From Streptomyces albus subsp. chlorinus (GTDB lineage: Bacteria; Actinomycetota; Actinomycetes; Streptomycetales; Streptomycetaceae), in contig NZ_VJOK01000001.1 in the NCBI RefSeq assembly GCF_013302895.1, positions 2,345,735-2,409,734 of the forward strand: 64,000 nucleotides of DNA, read 5' to 3'. The notes beneath the pieces were generated by a model. The model was not told the DNA's origin. It searched no databases and was given only the letters and a program-made list of their open reading frames with translations. Positions 46,850 to 56,667 of the stretch are shown piece after piece; the first letter of the stretch is position 1, and each line of letters opens with the position of its first letter. Position numbers and translations under genes: made by a program.

Positions 46850-48640
46850 TCAGCCCTTGTAGTCGGCGCCCAGCAGGACCGTGACGTCCGCGTTGGCGGC
46901 GCCGGCGGCCTCGCGGACCGCGGTGGCAGGCAGTCCCAGCGTCTTGGCGACCTGCTCGGCCTCGGCCTTCTGCCGGGCACCGGCGTAGGTGACCAGCGAC
47001 CGGGCGCGGGCGGCACCCGTGCCGCCCTTGACGACGGTGTAGCCGCCGTTGACCAGCGCGACGGACGCGGCAGAGTCGAGCGTGCGCTTGCCCGTGGCGT
47101 TCTTCAGGCTGACCCGGGGCGCGGCGTCGGGGTCGGAGTTCTTGACGGTCCCGCCGAGCACCTTCTTGACGACCTGGGCGCTGACCCGCTCGCTGAGGGT
47201 GCCGTTCGCCTGGACGGGCAGCACCTGGGTGCGGTAGGCGCCCTTCTTGGCGTGCGCGGCGAGCTTGGCGAGCGAGGTGCCGAGCTGGCCCTCGGAGAGC
47301 GAGGGGTCGGGGATCTGGCCGAGCGACTCGACGGTTCTGGTGGCCGCCTGCGGGTCGCTGGAGAGCTTCTTGAGCACCGCCTGCATGACCTGGCCGAAGC
47401 GGTGGAGCTGCTTGTCCTGCGTCTCACCGGGGGCGCGGTAGGTGGAGTAGGCGACGGCGGCGCGCCCGTCCAGGTCCTGCGCGCTCCCCCGTTCGACCAG
47501 CGGTGCGGAGTCCTTCTTCACGCCGGGTACGGTCACGTCGGTGTCCAGCACGATGCCGCCCACCAGTTCGACGAGGTTCTCCAGGAACGGGGTGTCCAGC
47601 CGCCAGGTGCCCTTGATGTCGGAGCCGAGCAGCGTGTTGAGCGCGTCACGGGTGGGTCCCGCGCCCTGGTCGTCGACCGACCTGCCGAGCGTGGTGGTGG
47701 TCCCGTCCTCCGTGGTGACGGCCAGGGAGTTCGGCAGCAGCACGGTGGTGCCCCGGGCGGCGCTCTCGTTGTCCACGAGCAGCGCGGTGGAACTGGCACC
47801 GCCGCGCTCGCGCAGGTGCACCACGATGACGTCCCGCTGCGCGCCTGCCGCCGTCCCGGCCCTGTCCTCGTCACCGCCCGTGCCGGGCAGCATGCCCGCA
47901 TACCAGAGGTAGCCCACGCCGCCCGCCAGCACCAGCGCGAGCGCGACGACCAGCGCGACGACGCGGTTGCGGCCCCTGCGCCTGGCCTCCTCCCGGCGCT
48001 CGGTCCGGGACTCGGTGAACTTGAGCCAGTCGATGACGTCCTCGGACTCGTCGGCCGCCTCCTCGACGAAGGAGAACTGCTCCGTGCGGTAGTCACCCTC
48101 CGTGGCCGAACCATTCGGGGCCTCGCCGCTGTGCGACGCCTCGGCGCCCCGCGCCTCACCGCTCCGGGCCCCGCCCGGCCCCGCCTCCTCGTAAGGCGGG
48201 GCCTCGTACGGCGGGGCCTGATGCCGCGGGTCCTGGTACGGCGGGGCCTGGTACTGCGGCTGCCCGCCCTGCTCGTACCGCGGCTGCTCGTACTGCGGTT
48301 CGTATCGGAGCTCGTGCCGGGGCTCGTATTGGGGCTGGTCGTAGTGCTCCTGCGGCGGGGGGCCGCTCTGTCCGGGGAGCCAGGGCCGCCGCGTCCGCTG
48401 GGCCGCGTCCGCCTGCTGGCCGTACGCGTCGTAGGCGGTACCGGCCGCAGCGTAGCCGGTGCCGTAACCGGTGCCGGCCGCGTCGTCACCGGTGGCGTAG
48501 GACAGGCCGTAGGGGTCCTGGGAGGCGTACGGGTCGCTGTGCTGCGCGTCCTGGGTGCGGTATACGGGCCTGCCGTACTCGTCGTAGCCGATGATCTCGG
48601 GCTGCCGGCCGTACGGGTCGTATCCGTAGCCGTCGCTCAC
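46850..48640 (-). CDS. LytR-CpsA-Psr-like membrane protein with LytR_C domain
   Basis: A 596-residue envelope protein. The cytoplasmic first about 200 residues are Tyr, Gln, Pro and Gly rich with short repeats ([10 protein letters not shown]). A transmembrane helix lies at about 230-250 ([13 protein letters not shown]). An LCP-type domain (about 265-450) and a LytR_C domain (about 480-590) face outside. LCP enzymes attach glycopolymers to peptidoglycan. The segment where LCP proteins normally have R-x-R-x-x-D-x-x-R is changed to [12 protein letters not shown], so catalytic capacity is doubtful. The GTG start overlaps the nadD stop by 4 bp. Confidence 0.82.
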   Translation of the reverse strand: MSDGYGYDPYGRQPEIIGYDEYGRPVYRTQDAQHSDPYASQDPYGLSYATGDDAAGTGYGTGYAAAGTAYDAYGQQADAAQRTRRPWLPGQSGPPPQEHYDQPQYEPRHELRYEPQYEQPRYEQGGQPQYQAPPYQDPRHQAPPYEAPPYEEAGPGGARSGEARGAEASHSGEAPNGSATEGDYRTEQFSFVEEAADESEDVIDWLKFTESRTERREEARRRGRNRVVALVVALALVLAGGVGYLWYAGMLPGTGGDEDRAGTAAGAQRDVIVVHLRERGGASSTALLVDNESAARGTTVLLPNSLAVTTEDGTTTTLGRSVDDQGAGPTRDALNTLLGSDIKGTWRLDTPFLENLVELVGGIVLDTDVTVPGVKKDSAPLVERGSAQDLDGRAAVAYSTYRAPGETQDKQLHRFGQVMQAVLKKLSSDPQAATRTVESLGQIPDPSLSEGQLGTSLAKLAAHAKKGAYRTQVLPVQANGTLSERVSAQVVKKVLGGTVKNSDPDAAPRVSLKNATGKRTLDSAASVALVNGGYTVVKGGTGAARARSLVTYAGARQKAEAEQVAKTLGLPATAVREAAGAANADVTVLLGADYKG

Positions 48641-49257
48641 GCTCGCGACTCCTCCTCTGGGTCCCCCCGGTACAGCGCGCGCTTGTTGATGTACCGCACC
48701 ACACCGTCGGGGACCAGATACCAGACCGGATCCCCGCGTTCCACCCGGGCGCGACAGTCGGTGGAGGAGATGGCGAGCGCCGGGACCTCGACCAGGGAGA
48801 CGCCGCCCTGCGGCAGCCCGGGGTCGGCCAGCGCGTGCCCCGGCCGGGTGACGCCGATGAAGTGGGCCAGCGAGAAGAGTTCCTCGGTGTTGCGCCAGCT
48901 GAGGATCTGCGAGAGGGCGTCGGCGCCGGTGATGAAGAACAGGTCGGTGTCCGGGTTGGCGTCGGCCAGCTCGCGCAGCGTGTCGATGGTGTAGGTCTTG
49001 CCGCCGCGGTCGATGTCGATCCGGCTGACGGAGAACTGCGGGTTCGACGCCGTCGCGATGACCGTCATCAGATAGCGGTCCTCGGCGGGCGAGACCTGCT
49101 TGTGGCTCTTCTGCCACGGCTGCCCCGCCGGTACGAAGACGACCTCGTCCAGCTCGAAGCGCGCGGCCACCTCGCTGGCGGCCACCAGGTGACCGTGGTG
49201 GACGGGGTCGAAGGTGCCGCCCATCACCCCGAGCCGCCGCTTACCGGTGCCGGGCAC
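48637..49257 (-). CDS. nadD: nicotinate-nucleotide adenylyltransferase
   Basis: A 206-residue nucleotidyltransferase that makes deamido-NAD from nicotinate mononucleotide and [15 protein letters not shown] near residue 13 is the nucleotidyltransferase H-x-G-H-type motif, [11 protein letters not shown] follows, and the later I-S-S-T-D-x-R segment is the ISSTxIR signature. The GTG at 49257 is preferred because GAGGAC lies 6 bases upstream; an ATG five codons earlier lacks a site. TAGAGT at 49281-49286 could be the -10, giving a very short leader. It is translationally coupled to the LytR-like gene, and rsfS follows, the usual nadD-rsfS linkage. Confidence 0.94.
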   Translation of the reverse strand: MPGTGKRRLGVMGGTFDPVHHGHLVAASEVAARFELDEVVFVPAGQPWQKSHKQVSPAEDRYLMTVIATASNPQFSVSRIDIDRGGKTYTIDTLRELADANPDTDLFFITGADALSQILSWRNTEELFSLAHFIGVTRPGHALADPGLPQGGVSLVEVPALAISSTDCRARVERGDPVWYLVPDGVVRYINKRALYRGDPEEESRA

Positions 49258-49340
49258 TATGTCCTCTTTCATGCGGCGCGACTCTATCCCTGTCCGTCCC
49301 GTCCTGCCGCGTCCGGTCGCCCGGCGCCCCGGAGGGCGGC

Positions 49341-49511
49341 TCAGCGGTCCCGGTTGAAGCGGGTGGTGATCCACAGCAGCAGGAAGAGCGCGACGAGCGC
49401 GCCCCCGCCGGTCAGGTACGGGCTGAGGCTCTCGTGCTGACCGCCTTCGCCGTGCTCGCCCCCGGAGGCGAGGGTCAGCAGGGCGTCGTGTGCGGTGCTG
49501 GGCAGAGTCAT
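49341..49511 (-). CDS. small membrane protein (56 residues)
   Basis: A 56-codon frame that begins [10 protein letters not shown], has a His/Gly/Glu-rich loop, one transmembrane helix (about 35-49, [12 protein letters not shown]) and ends T-T-R-F-N-R-D-R. I recognise the ending as conserved among Streptomyces small proteins next to nadD. The topology (short outside loop, one helix, basic cytoplasmic tail) suggests an envelope-associated peptide of unknown role. It lies 83 bp upstream of nadD on the same strand, so they may be co-transcribed. Confidence 0.65.
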   Translation of the reverse strand: MTLPSTAHDALLTLASGGEHGEGGQHESLSPYLTGGGALVALFLLLWITTRFNRDR

Positions 49512-49730
49512 CGTCGGCAGGACCTATCCCGTGAGGCGCGGACAGTTGGCGTACCGCGCGTCCCCGTGCCGCACAGGGCGTGCGGCGCGAAGCTGCGCAG
49601 CCACATCGTAAGCGGCGGCCCCCCGGCGCCTCACTCCGACTCAGCCCACGGGGCCCGGACGCAACGGGAGGGCCCGGCTCCGCGTCCCACCCTCTAGTGT
49701 GGACAGCCCAGTCGAGGAGGGGGAAACACC

Positions 49731-50831
49731 ATGACAGACGGCACTGGCGGTACGGAGCGCCTGCCGGGCCGCGAGAGGCGGCGCTTCCCGGGGATCTCGT
49801 CCCGGGCGTACGAACACCCGACCGACCGCTCGGCGCTGGTCGCGGCACGCAAGCTGACCGGCTTCGACACGGCGGTCAAGGCGCTGAGCGGGCTGCTGCC
49901 CGAGCGCAGCATGCGGCTGCTGTTCCTCTCCGACTCGGTACGGGTCAGCGACCAGCAGTTCGCGCACCTCAACGCGATGCTGCGGGACGCCTGTTACATC
50001 CTGGACCTGGAGAAGGTCCCGCCGATGTACGTGACGCAGGACCCGAAGCCCAACGCGATGTGCGTGGGCATGGACGAGCCGATCATCGTGGTCACCACCG
50101 GCCTGGTCGAGCTGCTCGACGAGGAGGAGATGCGCGCGGTCGTCGGCCACGAGGTCGGGCACGCGCTCTCCGGCCACGCCGTCTACCGGACGATACTGCT
50201 GTTCCTGTCCAACCTCGCGATGAACATCGCCTGGATCCCGCTGGGCAGTGTCGCCGTCCGGGCCCTGATGGTGGGGCTGCGCGAGTGGTTCAGGAAGTCG
50301 GAGCTGTCGGCCGACCGTGCCGGCCTGCTGGTCGGCCAGGACCTCCAGGCCTCGATGCGCGGCCTGATGAAGCTGGCGGGCGGCAACCACCTGCACGAGA
50401 TGAACGTCGACGCCTTCTTGAAGCAGGCGGAGGAGTACGAGGCGGGCGGCGACGTCCGCGACTCCGTCCTGAAGATCATGAACGTGCTGCCGCGCTCCCA
50501 CCCGTTCACCACCGTGCGGGCGGCGGAGCTGAAGAAGTGGGCCACCAGCCGCGACTACCAGCGGATCATGGACGGCCACTACCCCAAGCGCCACGAGGAC
50601 AAGGACACCTCCATACGGGACTCCTTCCGCGAGTCGGCGGACCACTACTCGGAGTCGGTGCGCACCAGCAAGGACCCGCTGATGGGCATCTTCCGTGACA
50701 TCGCGGGCGGCGTCGGGGACGTCGGCGGCAAGCTGCGCGACACCTTCACGGGCCGGGGCTCGGGCGGCGGCCAGGGCGGCGGGAACGGCACGCAGGGCGA
50801 CGGCCGCGCCAACGGCTCCGACGGCGCCTGA
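49731..50831 (+). CDS. M48-family membrane metalloprotease
   Basis: A 366-residue zinc metalloprotease of the M48 (HtpX/Ste24-like) family. The zinc site H-E-V-G-H is near residue 143 with a downstream Glu in S-E-L-S-A-D-R-A near 192. A hydrophobic segment between them (about 153-185) inserts in the membrane. The C-terminus is Gly-rich and disordered. Such proteases act in membrane-protein quality control; the substrate is unknown. The ATG follows GAGGGGG at good spacing. It is on the opposite strand to its neighbours, divergent from the small membrane protein and convergent with the gene at 51020. Confidence 0.86.
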   Translation: MTDGTGGTERLPGRERRRFPGISSRAYEHPTDRSALVAARKLTGFDTAVKALSGLLPERSMRLLFLSDSVRVSDQQFAHLNAMLRDACYILDLEKVPPMYVTQDPKPNAMCVGMDEPIIVVTTGLVELLDEEEMRAVVGHEVGHALSGHAVYRTILLFLSNLAMNIAWIPLGSVAVRALMVGLREWFRKSELSADRAGLLVGQDLQASMRGLMKLAGGNHLHEMNVDAFLKQAEEYEAGGDVRDSVLKIMNVLPRSHPFTTVRAAELKKWATSRDYQRIMDGHYPKRHEDKDTSIRDSFRESADHYSESVRTSKDPLMGIFRDIAGGVGDVGGKLRDTFTGRGSGGGQGGGNGTQGDGRANGSDGA

Positions 50832-50961
50832 CGGCCCGGCAGGGCGGAGCCGTCCGCCGCCGGAACCGGCGGGCCCGGCAGAGCTGACGGGCGGCCTCCG
50901 GCGGCAGGGATCCGGCGTCCGGCCGGAAAGGACCTGAGACGGAAGGACCGGAAACGGAGGG

Positions 50962-51017
50962 GTCTGGACGGAGACGTCTGGACCGAGAAGTCCGGACCGA
51001 GAGGTCCGGACCGAGAC
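50962..51017. repeat. four tandem 14-bp repeats
   Basis: GTCYGGACSGAGAN is repeated four times head to tail with 1-3 differences per copy, in the space between two convergent stops. The G/A-rich to C/T-rich alternation lets neighbouring units pair only weakly. Role unknown. Confidence 0.8.
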
Positions 51018-51019
51018 GT

Positions 51020-52141
51020 CTAGCGGTCCGGCCGGAAAGGATGCTCCGGGCTCGGCTGCGCGTCGTCGGCCAGCAGCCCGCACATCGAGGCGGTGGACCG
51101 GCCCCGTGCGAACGGGTCGGTCCCCGCCCTGCCGACGTCCTTCGAGCGCTCGCCCGCCAGGAGCGGCGTCAGGGTGTCGGAGGGGTCCTCGGCGCAGTTC
51201 ATCGGCCCGGCCCGCATCGAGACCTGGCGCAGGGACACCTGGTGGTCGCGCAGGTCGCCCCGTTCGAAGTGGAAGCGCACCTCACGGCGTACGGAGAAGA
51301 GGGACGCCTGCTTCCTGGCCTCCTTGCCGTCGCCGGCGTCGGTGGGCCGCACGGCGTACACGAAGACGTGGTCCGCGGTGACCTCCAGCGCGTTGGCGCC
51401 GGCCTCCTGGACGGCCAGCGTCCCCCTCACCCGCACCTCGTCGCTGGCCAGCGCGGCCTTGGCCGGGTCGAAGCGCACCATCCAGGCGGTGGCCGCGTGG
51501 CGTGAGTCGTTGCGCGGGCTCTCCACGCTCCGGTCGAACTGCCGCTGCTGCCACGGGTCCAGCAGCACCCGTACGGGCCGCACCGCGCCACCGGCGAGCA
51601 CCTTCGGGTCGAGGGAGCTGGCCACGATGTAGTCCTTGGCGCCGGCGAGCGCGGCCAGCACCTGACTCTCCGAGAAGTGCGCGCTGCTCCGAACGGGGGG
51701 CAGGGTCACTCCGTCGGCGCCCTTCCCGAAGTGCGCGGCCGGGCTGTGCTCGAACAGATCGGCGGGGGTGGCGCCCGGTACCGGGTCGAGCGGGGCGAGC
51801 GGCATCAGCTCGCTGCGCATGGGCTCGGCGCCGGGCCGGGTGGGTGTCCGGTAGGGGTTGCGGATGCCCATGTAGATGGCGGTGCCGAAGGCGAGGGCGA
51901 TCAGCAGCACCAGGACGAGGCCCTGGCGGGAGAAGCCCAGGGCCGTGCGGCCGTGGCGTTCGGCCTCCGGCCGGGGGCGGACGGCGGCGTGCTCCTCGTC
52001 CTCCAGCCGCTCCTGGGCGGAGAACTCCTGGAGCCGCGCAGCCTTGATGAACGACTCGTCGAACACCAGTGATCGGTATTCGTCGTCGCCGCCGGAAGCC
52101 CCGTCGGGCATCCCGTCAGGAGGATCCACTCGCCCGGCCAT
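51020..52141 (-). CDS. conserved membrane protein with FDESF-KAAR motif (SCO2583-like)
   Basis: A 373-residue protein conserved in Streptomyces. The cytoplasmic N-terminus has the motif V-F-D-E-S-F-I-K-A-A-R-L-Q-E-F-S-A-Q-E-R at about residues 25-44, also found in the neighbour at 52317. One transmembrane helix follows at about 74-93 (V-L-V-L-L-I-A-L-A-F-G-T-A-I-Y). The outer domain (about 110-373) contains several Cys and an alternation of strands with no recognised family. TACCCT (minus strand) ends 6 bases before the ATG, a leaderless pattern. Streptomyces homologues have been mentioned around spore-wall synthesis complexes, a recollection I could not check. Function unknown. Confidence 0.65.
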   Translation of the reverse strand: MAGRVDPPDGMPDGASGGDDEYRSLVFDESFIKAARLQEFSAQERLEDEEHAAVRPRPEAERHGRTALGFSRQGLVLVLLIALAFGTAIYMGIRNPYRTPTRPGAEPMRSELMPLAPLDPVPGATPADLFEHSPAAHFGKGADGVTLPPVRSSAHFSESQVLAALAGAKDYIVASSLDPKVLAGGAVRPVRVLLDPWQQRQFDRSVESPRNDSRHAATAWMVRFDPAKAALASDEVRVRGTLAVQEAGANALEVTADHVFVYAVRPTDAGDGKEARKQASLFSVRREVRFHFERGDLRDHQVSLRQVSMRAGPMNCAEDPSDTLTPLLAGERSKDVGRAGTDPFARGRSTASMCGLLADDAQPSPEHPFRPDR

Positions 52142-52316
52142 ACCACCAGGGTAGGTCCGTGCGGGGGAAGCGGACTGGGCGGTCCCGGACAACTTGCGCG
52201 CGCGGCTCACGCCCCCTCACGCCTCGCACTCCCGCACGCCGCGCGCCCCCTCACGCCTCGCGCGCCGTCGTCGTCTCGCGTCCCCTCGCCGCGGCGCCCC
52301 GCCCGTGGCCGCGGCC

Positions 52317-53000
52317 TCAGCCGCCCGGCGGCTCGGCGGTGACGGTGGGCAGGGCGCCCGGCGCGGTCGGGTCCACGCCGGTGGTGGCGGGTGGCGGTGC
52401 GGGCTCCTGGCGCTGGCCGGAGGTGCCTCGGTAGACGGCCGAGAAGGCGAGCGCCACCATGCCGATGCCCATCACGACCGCGAGCACCCAGGCGACCGGG
52501 CGCTGCCAGCTGCGGTGGCCGCGGTAGGGGCGCGGTCCGCCGTGGTCCGCGGCGGGGCCGAAGGCCCGGTAGCCGAAGTCGGCGCCGTGCTCGTAGTCGG
52601 CGTCGAGGTCCGGGGGGAAGCGGGCGGGCAGGTGGCCGGGGCCGCCGTACCCCGCGCGGTAGTCGGAGCGGTCCCAGCGGCCCTCGTCGTCCTCGTCCGC
52701 CTCGTCCCCCTCGGGGGCGTACAGCTCGTCCTCGGCGTCGTCGTGGGGGAACCCGGCCGTGCCGGGGCCGTAGGCGAAGCCGTCGTCCAGGAGGCGCGGA
52801 TTCTCGGTCTCCGGGAGTTCGGCGTGGGACTGCGCGGAGGCCGGTATCCGCTCGGCGGCGCTCGGCTCGTGGATCCGCGCGGCGCGCACGAAATCCTCGT
52901 CGAGCACCACGGACGCGAACTCGTCGTCCGCTGCCCCGTGGTCGCGGTCGTCGGGCTCCTCGCCGTCCGGGAACGGCCTGCCCCCCACGTCGTCCGGCAC
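52317..53000 (-). CDS. conserved acidic membrane protein with LDEDF-RAAR motif
   Basis: A 227-residue protein. Residues about 31-50 carry V-L-D-E-D-F-V-R-A-A-R-I-H-E-P-S-A-A-E-R, a close relative of the motif in the next gene. A long acidic, Asp/Glu/Gly/Tyr-rich cytoplasmic region follows, then one transmembrane helix at about 170-190 (V-A-W-V-L-A-V-V-M-G-I-G-M-V) and a short Pro/Thr-rich outer tail. TACGCT (53008-53013, minus strand) ends 7 bases before the GTG start. The motif shared with the adjacent protein suggests a common cytoplasmic partner. I know no function. Confidence 0.65.
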   Translation of the reverse strand: MPDDVGGRPFPDGEEPDDRDHGAADDEFASVVLDEDFVRAARIHEPSAAERIPASAQSHAELPETENPRLLDDGFAYGPGTAGFPHDDAEDELYAPEGDEADEDDEGRWDRSDYRAGYGGPGHLPARFPPDLDADYEHGADFGYRAFGPAADHGGPRPYRGHRSWQRPVAWVLAVVMGIGMVALAFSAVYRGTSGQRQEPAPPPATTGVDPTAPGALPTVTAEPPGG

Positions 53001-53092
53001 GCGCTCCAGCGTAGACCTATGCGGTCAATTTGGGCAGGGCCGGAGAGGATTCGCCGGCCCCGCCCCGGGACCTCGCCGGCGGCGGACGGCCG

Positions 53093-54373
53093 TCACCGCC
53101 TCACGTGGCCGTCACCGGTGACCACGTACTTCGTGGAGGTCAGCTCGGGCAGCCCCATGGGGCCGCGGGCGTGCAGCTTCTGGGTGGAGATGCCGATCTC
53201 GGCGCCGAAGCCGAACTGGGCGCCGTCGGTGAAGCGGGTGGAGGCGTTCACCATCACGGCCGCCGAGTCCACCAGCGCGGTGAAGCGGCGCGCTGCGGCG
53301 GTGTCCGCGGTGACGATCGCCTCCGTGTGCCCGGAGCTGTAGGCGCGGATGTGCTCGACGGCGGCGTCGAGCGAGGGGACGACGGCCGCGGCGATGTCGT
53401 GGGAGAGGTACTCCATCTCCCAGTCGTCGTCGGTGGCGGGCACCACGGTCCGGCCCGCGGTCTGCCCCGCCTTCTGCCAGTCGGCGTCGCCGTGCACGGT
53501 CACGCCGGCCTCCGCGAGGGCCTCCAGGGCGCGCGGCAGGAAGGCGTCGGCGATCCCGGCGTGCACCAGCACGGTCTCGGCCGCGTTGCAGACGCTGGGG
53601 CGCTGGGCCTTGGAGTTGACGAGGATGGCCAGCGCGGTCTCCAGGTCGGCGTGCTCGTCGACGTAGACGTGGCAGTTGCCGGTGCCGGTCTCGATGACCG
53701 GCACGGTGGACTGCTCGACCACGGTCTTGATGAGCGAGGCGCCGCCGCGCGGGATGAGGACGTCCACCAGGCCGCGGGCGCGCATCAGCTCGGTGACGCT
53801 CTCCCGGCTGAGGCCCGGCACCAGCTGCACGGCGTCGGCGGGGAGCCCGGCACCGGCCACGGCGTCGCGCAGGACGGTCACCAGCGCGGTGTTGGAGGCG
53901 TGCGCGGAGGAGGAGCCGCGCAGCAGGACGGCGTTGCCGGACTTGAGGCAGAGGGCGGCCGCGTCCACGGTGACGTTGGGGCGGGCCTCGTAGATGATGC
54001 CGACGACCCCGAGGGGCACACGGACCTGGCGCAGCTCCAGCCCGTTGGGCAGCGTCGAGCCGCGCCGCACCTCGCCCACCGGGTCGGGCAGGGCGATCAC
54101 GTCGCGCACGTCGGAGGCGATGGCCGCGACCCGCTCGGGGGTGAGCGTGAGCCGGTCGACGACGGACTCGGGGGTGCCCTCGGCACGCGCCCTGGCGACG
54201 TCCTCGGCGTTGGCGGTCACGATCTCGCCGGTGCGCGCGGTGAGCGCGTCGGCGAGGGCGGCCAGGGCGGCGTCGCGGACGGTCCGGGGGGCCGGGGCGA
54301 GGGCCGCGGCCGCCGTCCGCGCGCGGCGGGCCGTCGCCAGGACGGGGGTGTCCGTGGTCTGGGATGCGCTCAT
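53093..54373 (-). CDS. proA: gamma-glutamyl phosphate reductase
   Basis: A 426-residue aldehyde-dehydrogenase-fold enzyme that reduces gamma-glutamyl phosphate to glutamate semialdehyde with NADPH, the second step of proline synthesis. The catalytic Cys lies in R-P-S-V-C-N-A-A-E, after the N-V-T-V-D and [10 protein letters not shown] blocks, and [16 protein letters not shown] at the end is diagnostic. TACCAT (54381-54386, minus strand) ends 7 bases before the ATG, so the gene is probably leaderless. proB lies 0.8 kb upstream, separated by one small gene. Length is normal. Confidence 0.95.
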   Translation of the reverse strand: MSASQTTDTPVLATARRARTAAAALAPAPRTVRDAALAALADALTARTGEIVTANAEDVARARAEGTPESVVDRLTLTPERVAAIASDVRDVIALPDPVGEVRRGSTLPNGLELRQVRVPLGVVGIIYEARPNVTVDAAALCLKSGNAVLLRGSSSAHASNTALVTVLRDAVAGAGLPADAVQLVPGLSRESVTELMRARGLVDVLIPRGGASLIKTVVEQSTVPVIETGTGNCHVYVDEHADLETALAILVNSKAQRPSVCNAAETVLVHAGIADAFLPRALEALAEAGVTVHGDADWQKAGQTAGRTVVPATDDDWEMEYLSHDIAAAVVPSLDAAVEHIRAYSSGHTEAIVTADTAAARRFTALVDSAAVMVNASTRFTDGAQFGFGAEIGISTQKLHARGPMGLPELTSTKYVVTGDGHVRR

Positions 54374-54416
54374 GGCGCGCATGGTAACCGTCACCCGCGC
54401 CGGGCCGCCCCGGCGT

Positions 54417-54454
54417 CTCGGAGCGGGGACCCGGCCTCGGAGCGGGGACCCGGC
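54417..54454. repeat. two perfect 19-bp tandem repeats
   Basis: CTCGGAGCGGGGACCCGGC occurs twice in tandem, followed by diverged copies to about 54515, between the proA start and the stop of the next gene. Confidence 0.8.
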
Positions 54455-54521
54455 CTCGGGTGGGCCCGCCCGGAGCGGGACCCGCCCCGGCGCCCGGCCT
54501 CGCGTGGGCCCGCCCCGTGGC

Positions 54522-54929
54522 TCAGAACGGGTGCACCCCCACCGGGCTGGCCGGCGGCGGGCCGTACCCCTCGGCGACGCGCTGGTGATAGGTCTCACGG
54601 CCGATCACCTCCAGCCCGACGATCTCCCAGGGCGGCAGCTTGGCCGAGGAGCGGTGCTCGCCCCACAGCCGCAGCGCCACGGCCGCCGCGTCGTGCAGGT
54701 CGCGGGCCTCCTCCCAGTAGCGGATCTCGGCGTGGTCGTTGGCGTAGCGGCTGGTCAGGAGGAACGGGTGGTCGTGGGCGAGCTGTTCGAGGGCACGCCG
54801 CACCTCGGCCAGCGGCGCCTGACGCCCGGCGACGCTCAGGGTGATGTGCCAGAGCCGGGAGCGGACCCGTTCCTCGGGCGGGGGAACAGACGGGGAAAGT
54901 GTCATGTCGACGCTGGCCAGTCGCCTCAC
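54522..54929 (-). CDS. conserved hypothetical between proA and proB
   Basis: A 135-residue cytoplasmic protein. It has a compact alpha/beta pattern: [16 protein letters not shown], a helix with [17 protein letters not shown], then [14 protein letters not shown] and W-E-I-V-G-L-E-V. I recognise no domain. A similar small protein sits between proA and proB in other Streptomyces, which hints at a conserved but unknown role. The GTG at 54929 is chosen because an exact AGGAGG lies 6 bases upstream; an ATG eight codons later is the alternative. Confidence 0.6.
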   Translation of the reverse strand: MRRLASVDMTLSPSVPPPEERVRSRLWHITLSVAGRQAPLAEVRRALEQLAHDHPFLLTSRYANDHAEIRYWEEARDLHDAAAVALRLWGEHRSSAKLPPWEIVGLEVIGRETYHQRVAEGYGPPPASPVGVHPF

Positions 54930-55147
54930 CGGTGGCCTCCTGGAGTGGTGCTGGTGTTCGCGGCGAGGAGGGCGCGTGCACGTGCGGGTGCACGTGCCGC
55001 GCACCGCCCGAGTCAAAGTTGACCAGTCCGCAGCCCCCCGCGGGGCCGTTTTGCGGAAGGTGTCCGTGGAAAGGCTGGACTTTTTCCCGACCCCTCCGGG
55101 TGCGGCCTCGCTCAGCCGTACGGAACACCGGCGCCGGCCGGGGCCGC

Positions 55148-56365
55148 TCAGGGCCGCAGCACGACCAGGTCGTCCCGGTGGACGACCTCCCGCTCGTAGG
55201 CCGGACCCAGCTCTTGGGCCAGCTCACGCGTGGAGCGGCCGAGCAGCCTGGGCAGCTCCCTGGCGTCGAAGTTCACCAGCCCCCGCGCCACCGGCCGCCC
55301 CCCGGTGTCGCGCAGCTCCACCGGATCGCCGGCCGAGAAGTCACCCTCCACCCCGGCGATCCCCGCGGGCAGCAGCGAGGTGCGGCGCTCCACGACGGCC
55401 CGCACGGCGCCCTCGTCCAGGGTGAGCGCCCCGGTGGGCGCGGAGGCGTGCGCGAGCCACAGCAGCCTGCCCGCCGCGCGGCGCCCGGTCGGATGGAAGT
55501 AGGTGCCCGTCTCGCGGCCGGCCAGCGCGTCCGCCGCGTGCACGGCGGAGGTCAGCACGACGGGCACCCCCGCGCCGGCCGCGATGCCCGCCGCCTCCAC
55601 CTTGGTGACCATGCCGCCCGTGCCGACGCCCGCGCTGCCCGCGCTGCCGATGTCGATGCCCTCCAGCTGGGCCGGGCCCCGCACCTCGGGGATGCGGCGG
55701 GTGCCCGGGGTGGCCGGGTTGCCGTCGTAGAGGCCGTCCACGTCGGAGAGGAGCACCAGCAGGTCGGCGCGGACCAGGTGGGCGACGAGCGCGGCGAGCC
55801 GGTCGTTGTCCCCGAAGCGGATCTCGTCGGTGGCCACCGTGTCGTTCTCGTTGACGACGGGCACGGCGCCCATGGCCAGCAGCTGGTCGAGGGTGCGGTA
55901 GGCGTTGCGGTAGTGCGCGCGGCGGCTGGTGTCGTCGGAGGTCAGCAGCACCTGGCCGACGCGGCGCCCGTAGCGCGCGAAGGAGGCCGTGTACCGGGCC
56001 ACCAGCAGGCCCTGGCCGACGCTGGCCGCCGCCTGCTGGCGGGCCAGGTCGCGGGGGCGCTTGGCCAGGCCCAGCGGCGCCAGCCCGGCGGCGATGGCGC
56101 CGGAGGAGACCAGCACTATCTCGCGGTCGGGCCGGTCGGCGTGCTGGGCCAGTACGTCGACGAGGGCGTCCACCCGGTCGGCGTCCAGTCCGCCCGCCGC
56201 GGTGGTCAGGGACGAGGAGCCGACCTTGACGACGACACGGCGGGCCTCGGCCACCGCCCGCCGCGGAGGTCCGCCACTCTCCGCGAGCGCGCCGCCGCTC
56301 GCGGCGCCCGCCACGCGCCCCTTCCCGGTGGTCCCGGTCTCTCCCGCCCCGGTGTCTCCAGTCAC
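55148..56365 (-). CDS. proB: glutamate 5-kinase
   Basis: A 405-residue kinase that phosphorylates glutamate as the first step of proline synthesis. V-V-V-K-V-G-S-S-S-L-T near residue 44 binds ATP, V-N-E-N-D-T-V and R-F-G-D-N-D-R-L-A-A line the active site, and a PUA domain occupies the C-terminal 85 residues. Feedback inhibition by proline is known for the family. The first about 40 residues are a Gly/Thr-rich extension; a GTG just before A-E-A-R-R-V-V-V-K would give the more usual length, so the start is uncertain. It lies downstream of obgE in the usual actinobacterial order. Confidence 0.93.
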   Translation of the reverse strand: MTGDTGAGETGTTGKGRVAGAASGGALAESGGPPRRAVAEARRVVVKVGSSSLTTAAGGLDADRVDALVDVLAQHADRPDREIVLVSSGAIAAGLAPLGLAKRPRDLARQQAAASVGQGLLVARYTASFARYGRRVGQVLLTSDDTSRRAHYRNAYRTLDQLLAMGAVPVVNENDTVATDEIRFGDNDRLAALVAHLVRADLLVLLSDVDGLYDGNPATPGTRRIPEVRGPAQLEGIDIGSAGSAGVGTGGMVTKVEAAGIAAGAGVPVVLTSAVHAADALAGRETGTYFHPTGRRAAGRLLWLAHASAPTGALTLDEGAVRAVVERRTSLLPAGIAGVEGDFSAGDPVELRDTGGRPVARGLVNFDARELPRLLGRSTRELAQELGPAYEREVVHRDDLVVLRP

Positions 56366-56667
56366 GCCCGTACGTACCCCTCGCGCTGCCGCGGCGGCGG
56401 CCCCGGGCGCCCGTGTGCGCCCGGGGCCGGGGCCCGCCGTGGGTCTCTTCGAGCGCAATCTACGTCAGCCCTGGTCCGGGACGCTCATCCGTTCCGCGCA
56501 ATGGACGCGGGGAGATGGTTACCTTTGACCACGTAAGCACGTATCCGGGTCCGCCGAAGATTGTCACTTGACCCGCGGGCGTCATACCGTCAGGGACCGA
56601 CTCTGGCCACCGCCACCGGCCATCCATCTCGTACAGACCCTCGATCTCCCTTCCAGGAGCCCAGCCC
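56366..56667. other. 302-bp divergent intergenic region (proB / teichoic-acid polymerase-like gene)
   Basis: No gene supported. The right part is AT-richer and has promoter-like pairs reading rightward: TTGTCA near 56563 with TACCGT near 56587 (18-base spacer). A repeated ACGTAAGCACGTA motif lies near 56535. The ribosome site AGGAG at about 56655 belongs to the downstream gene. Confidence 0.5.
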
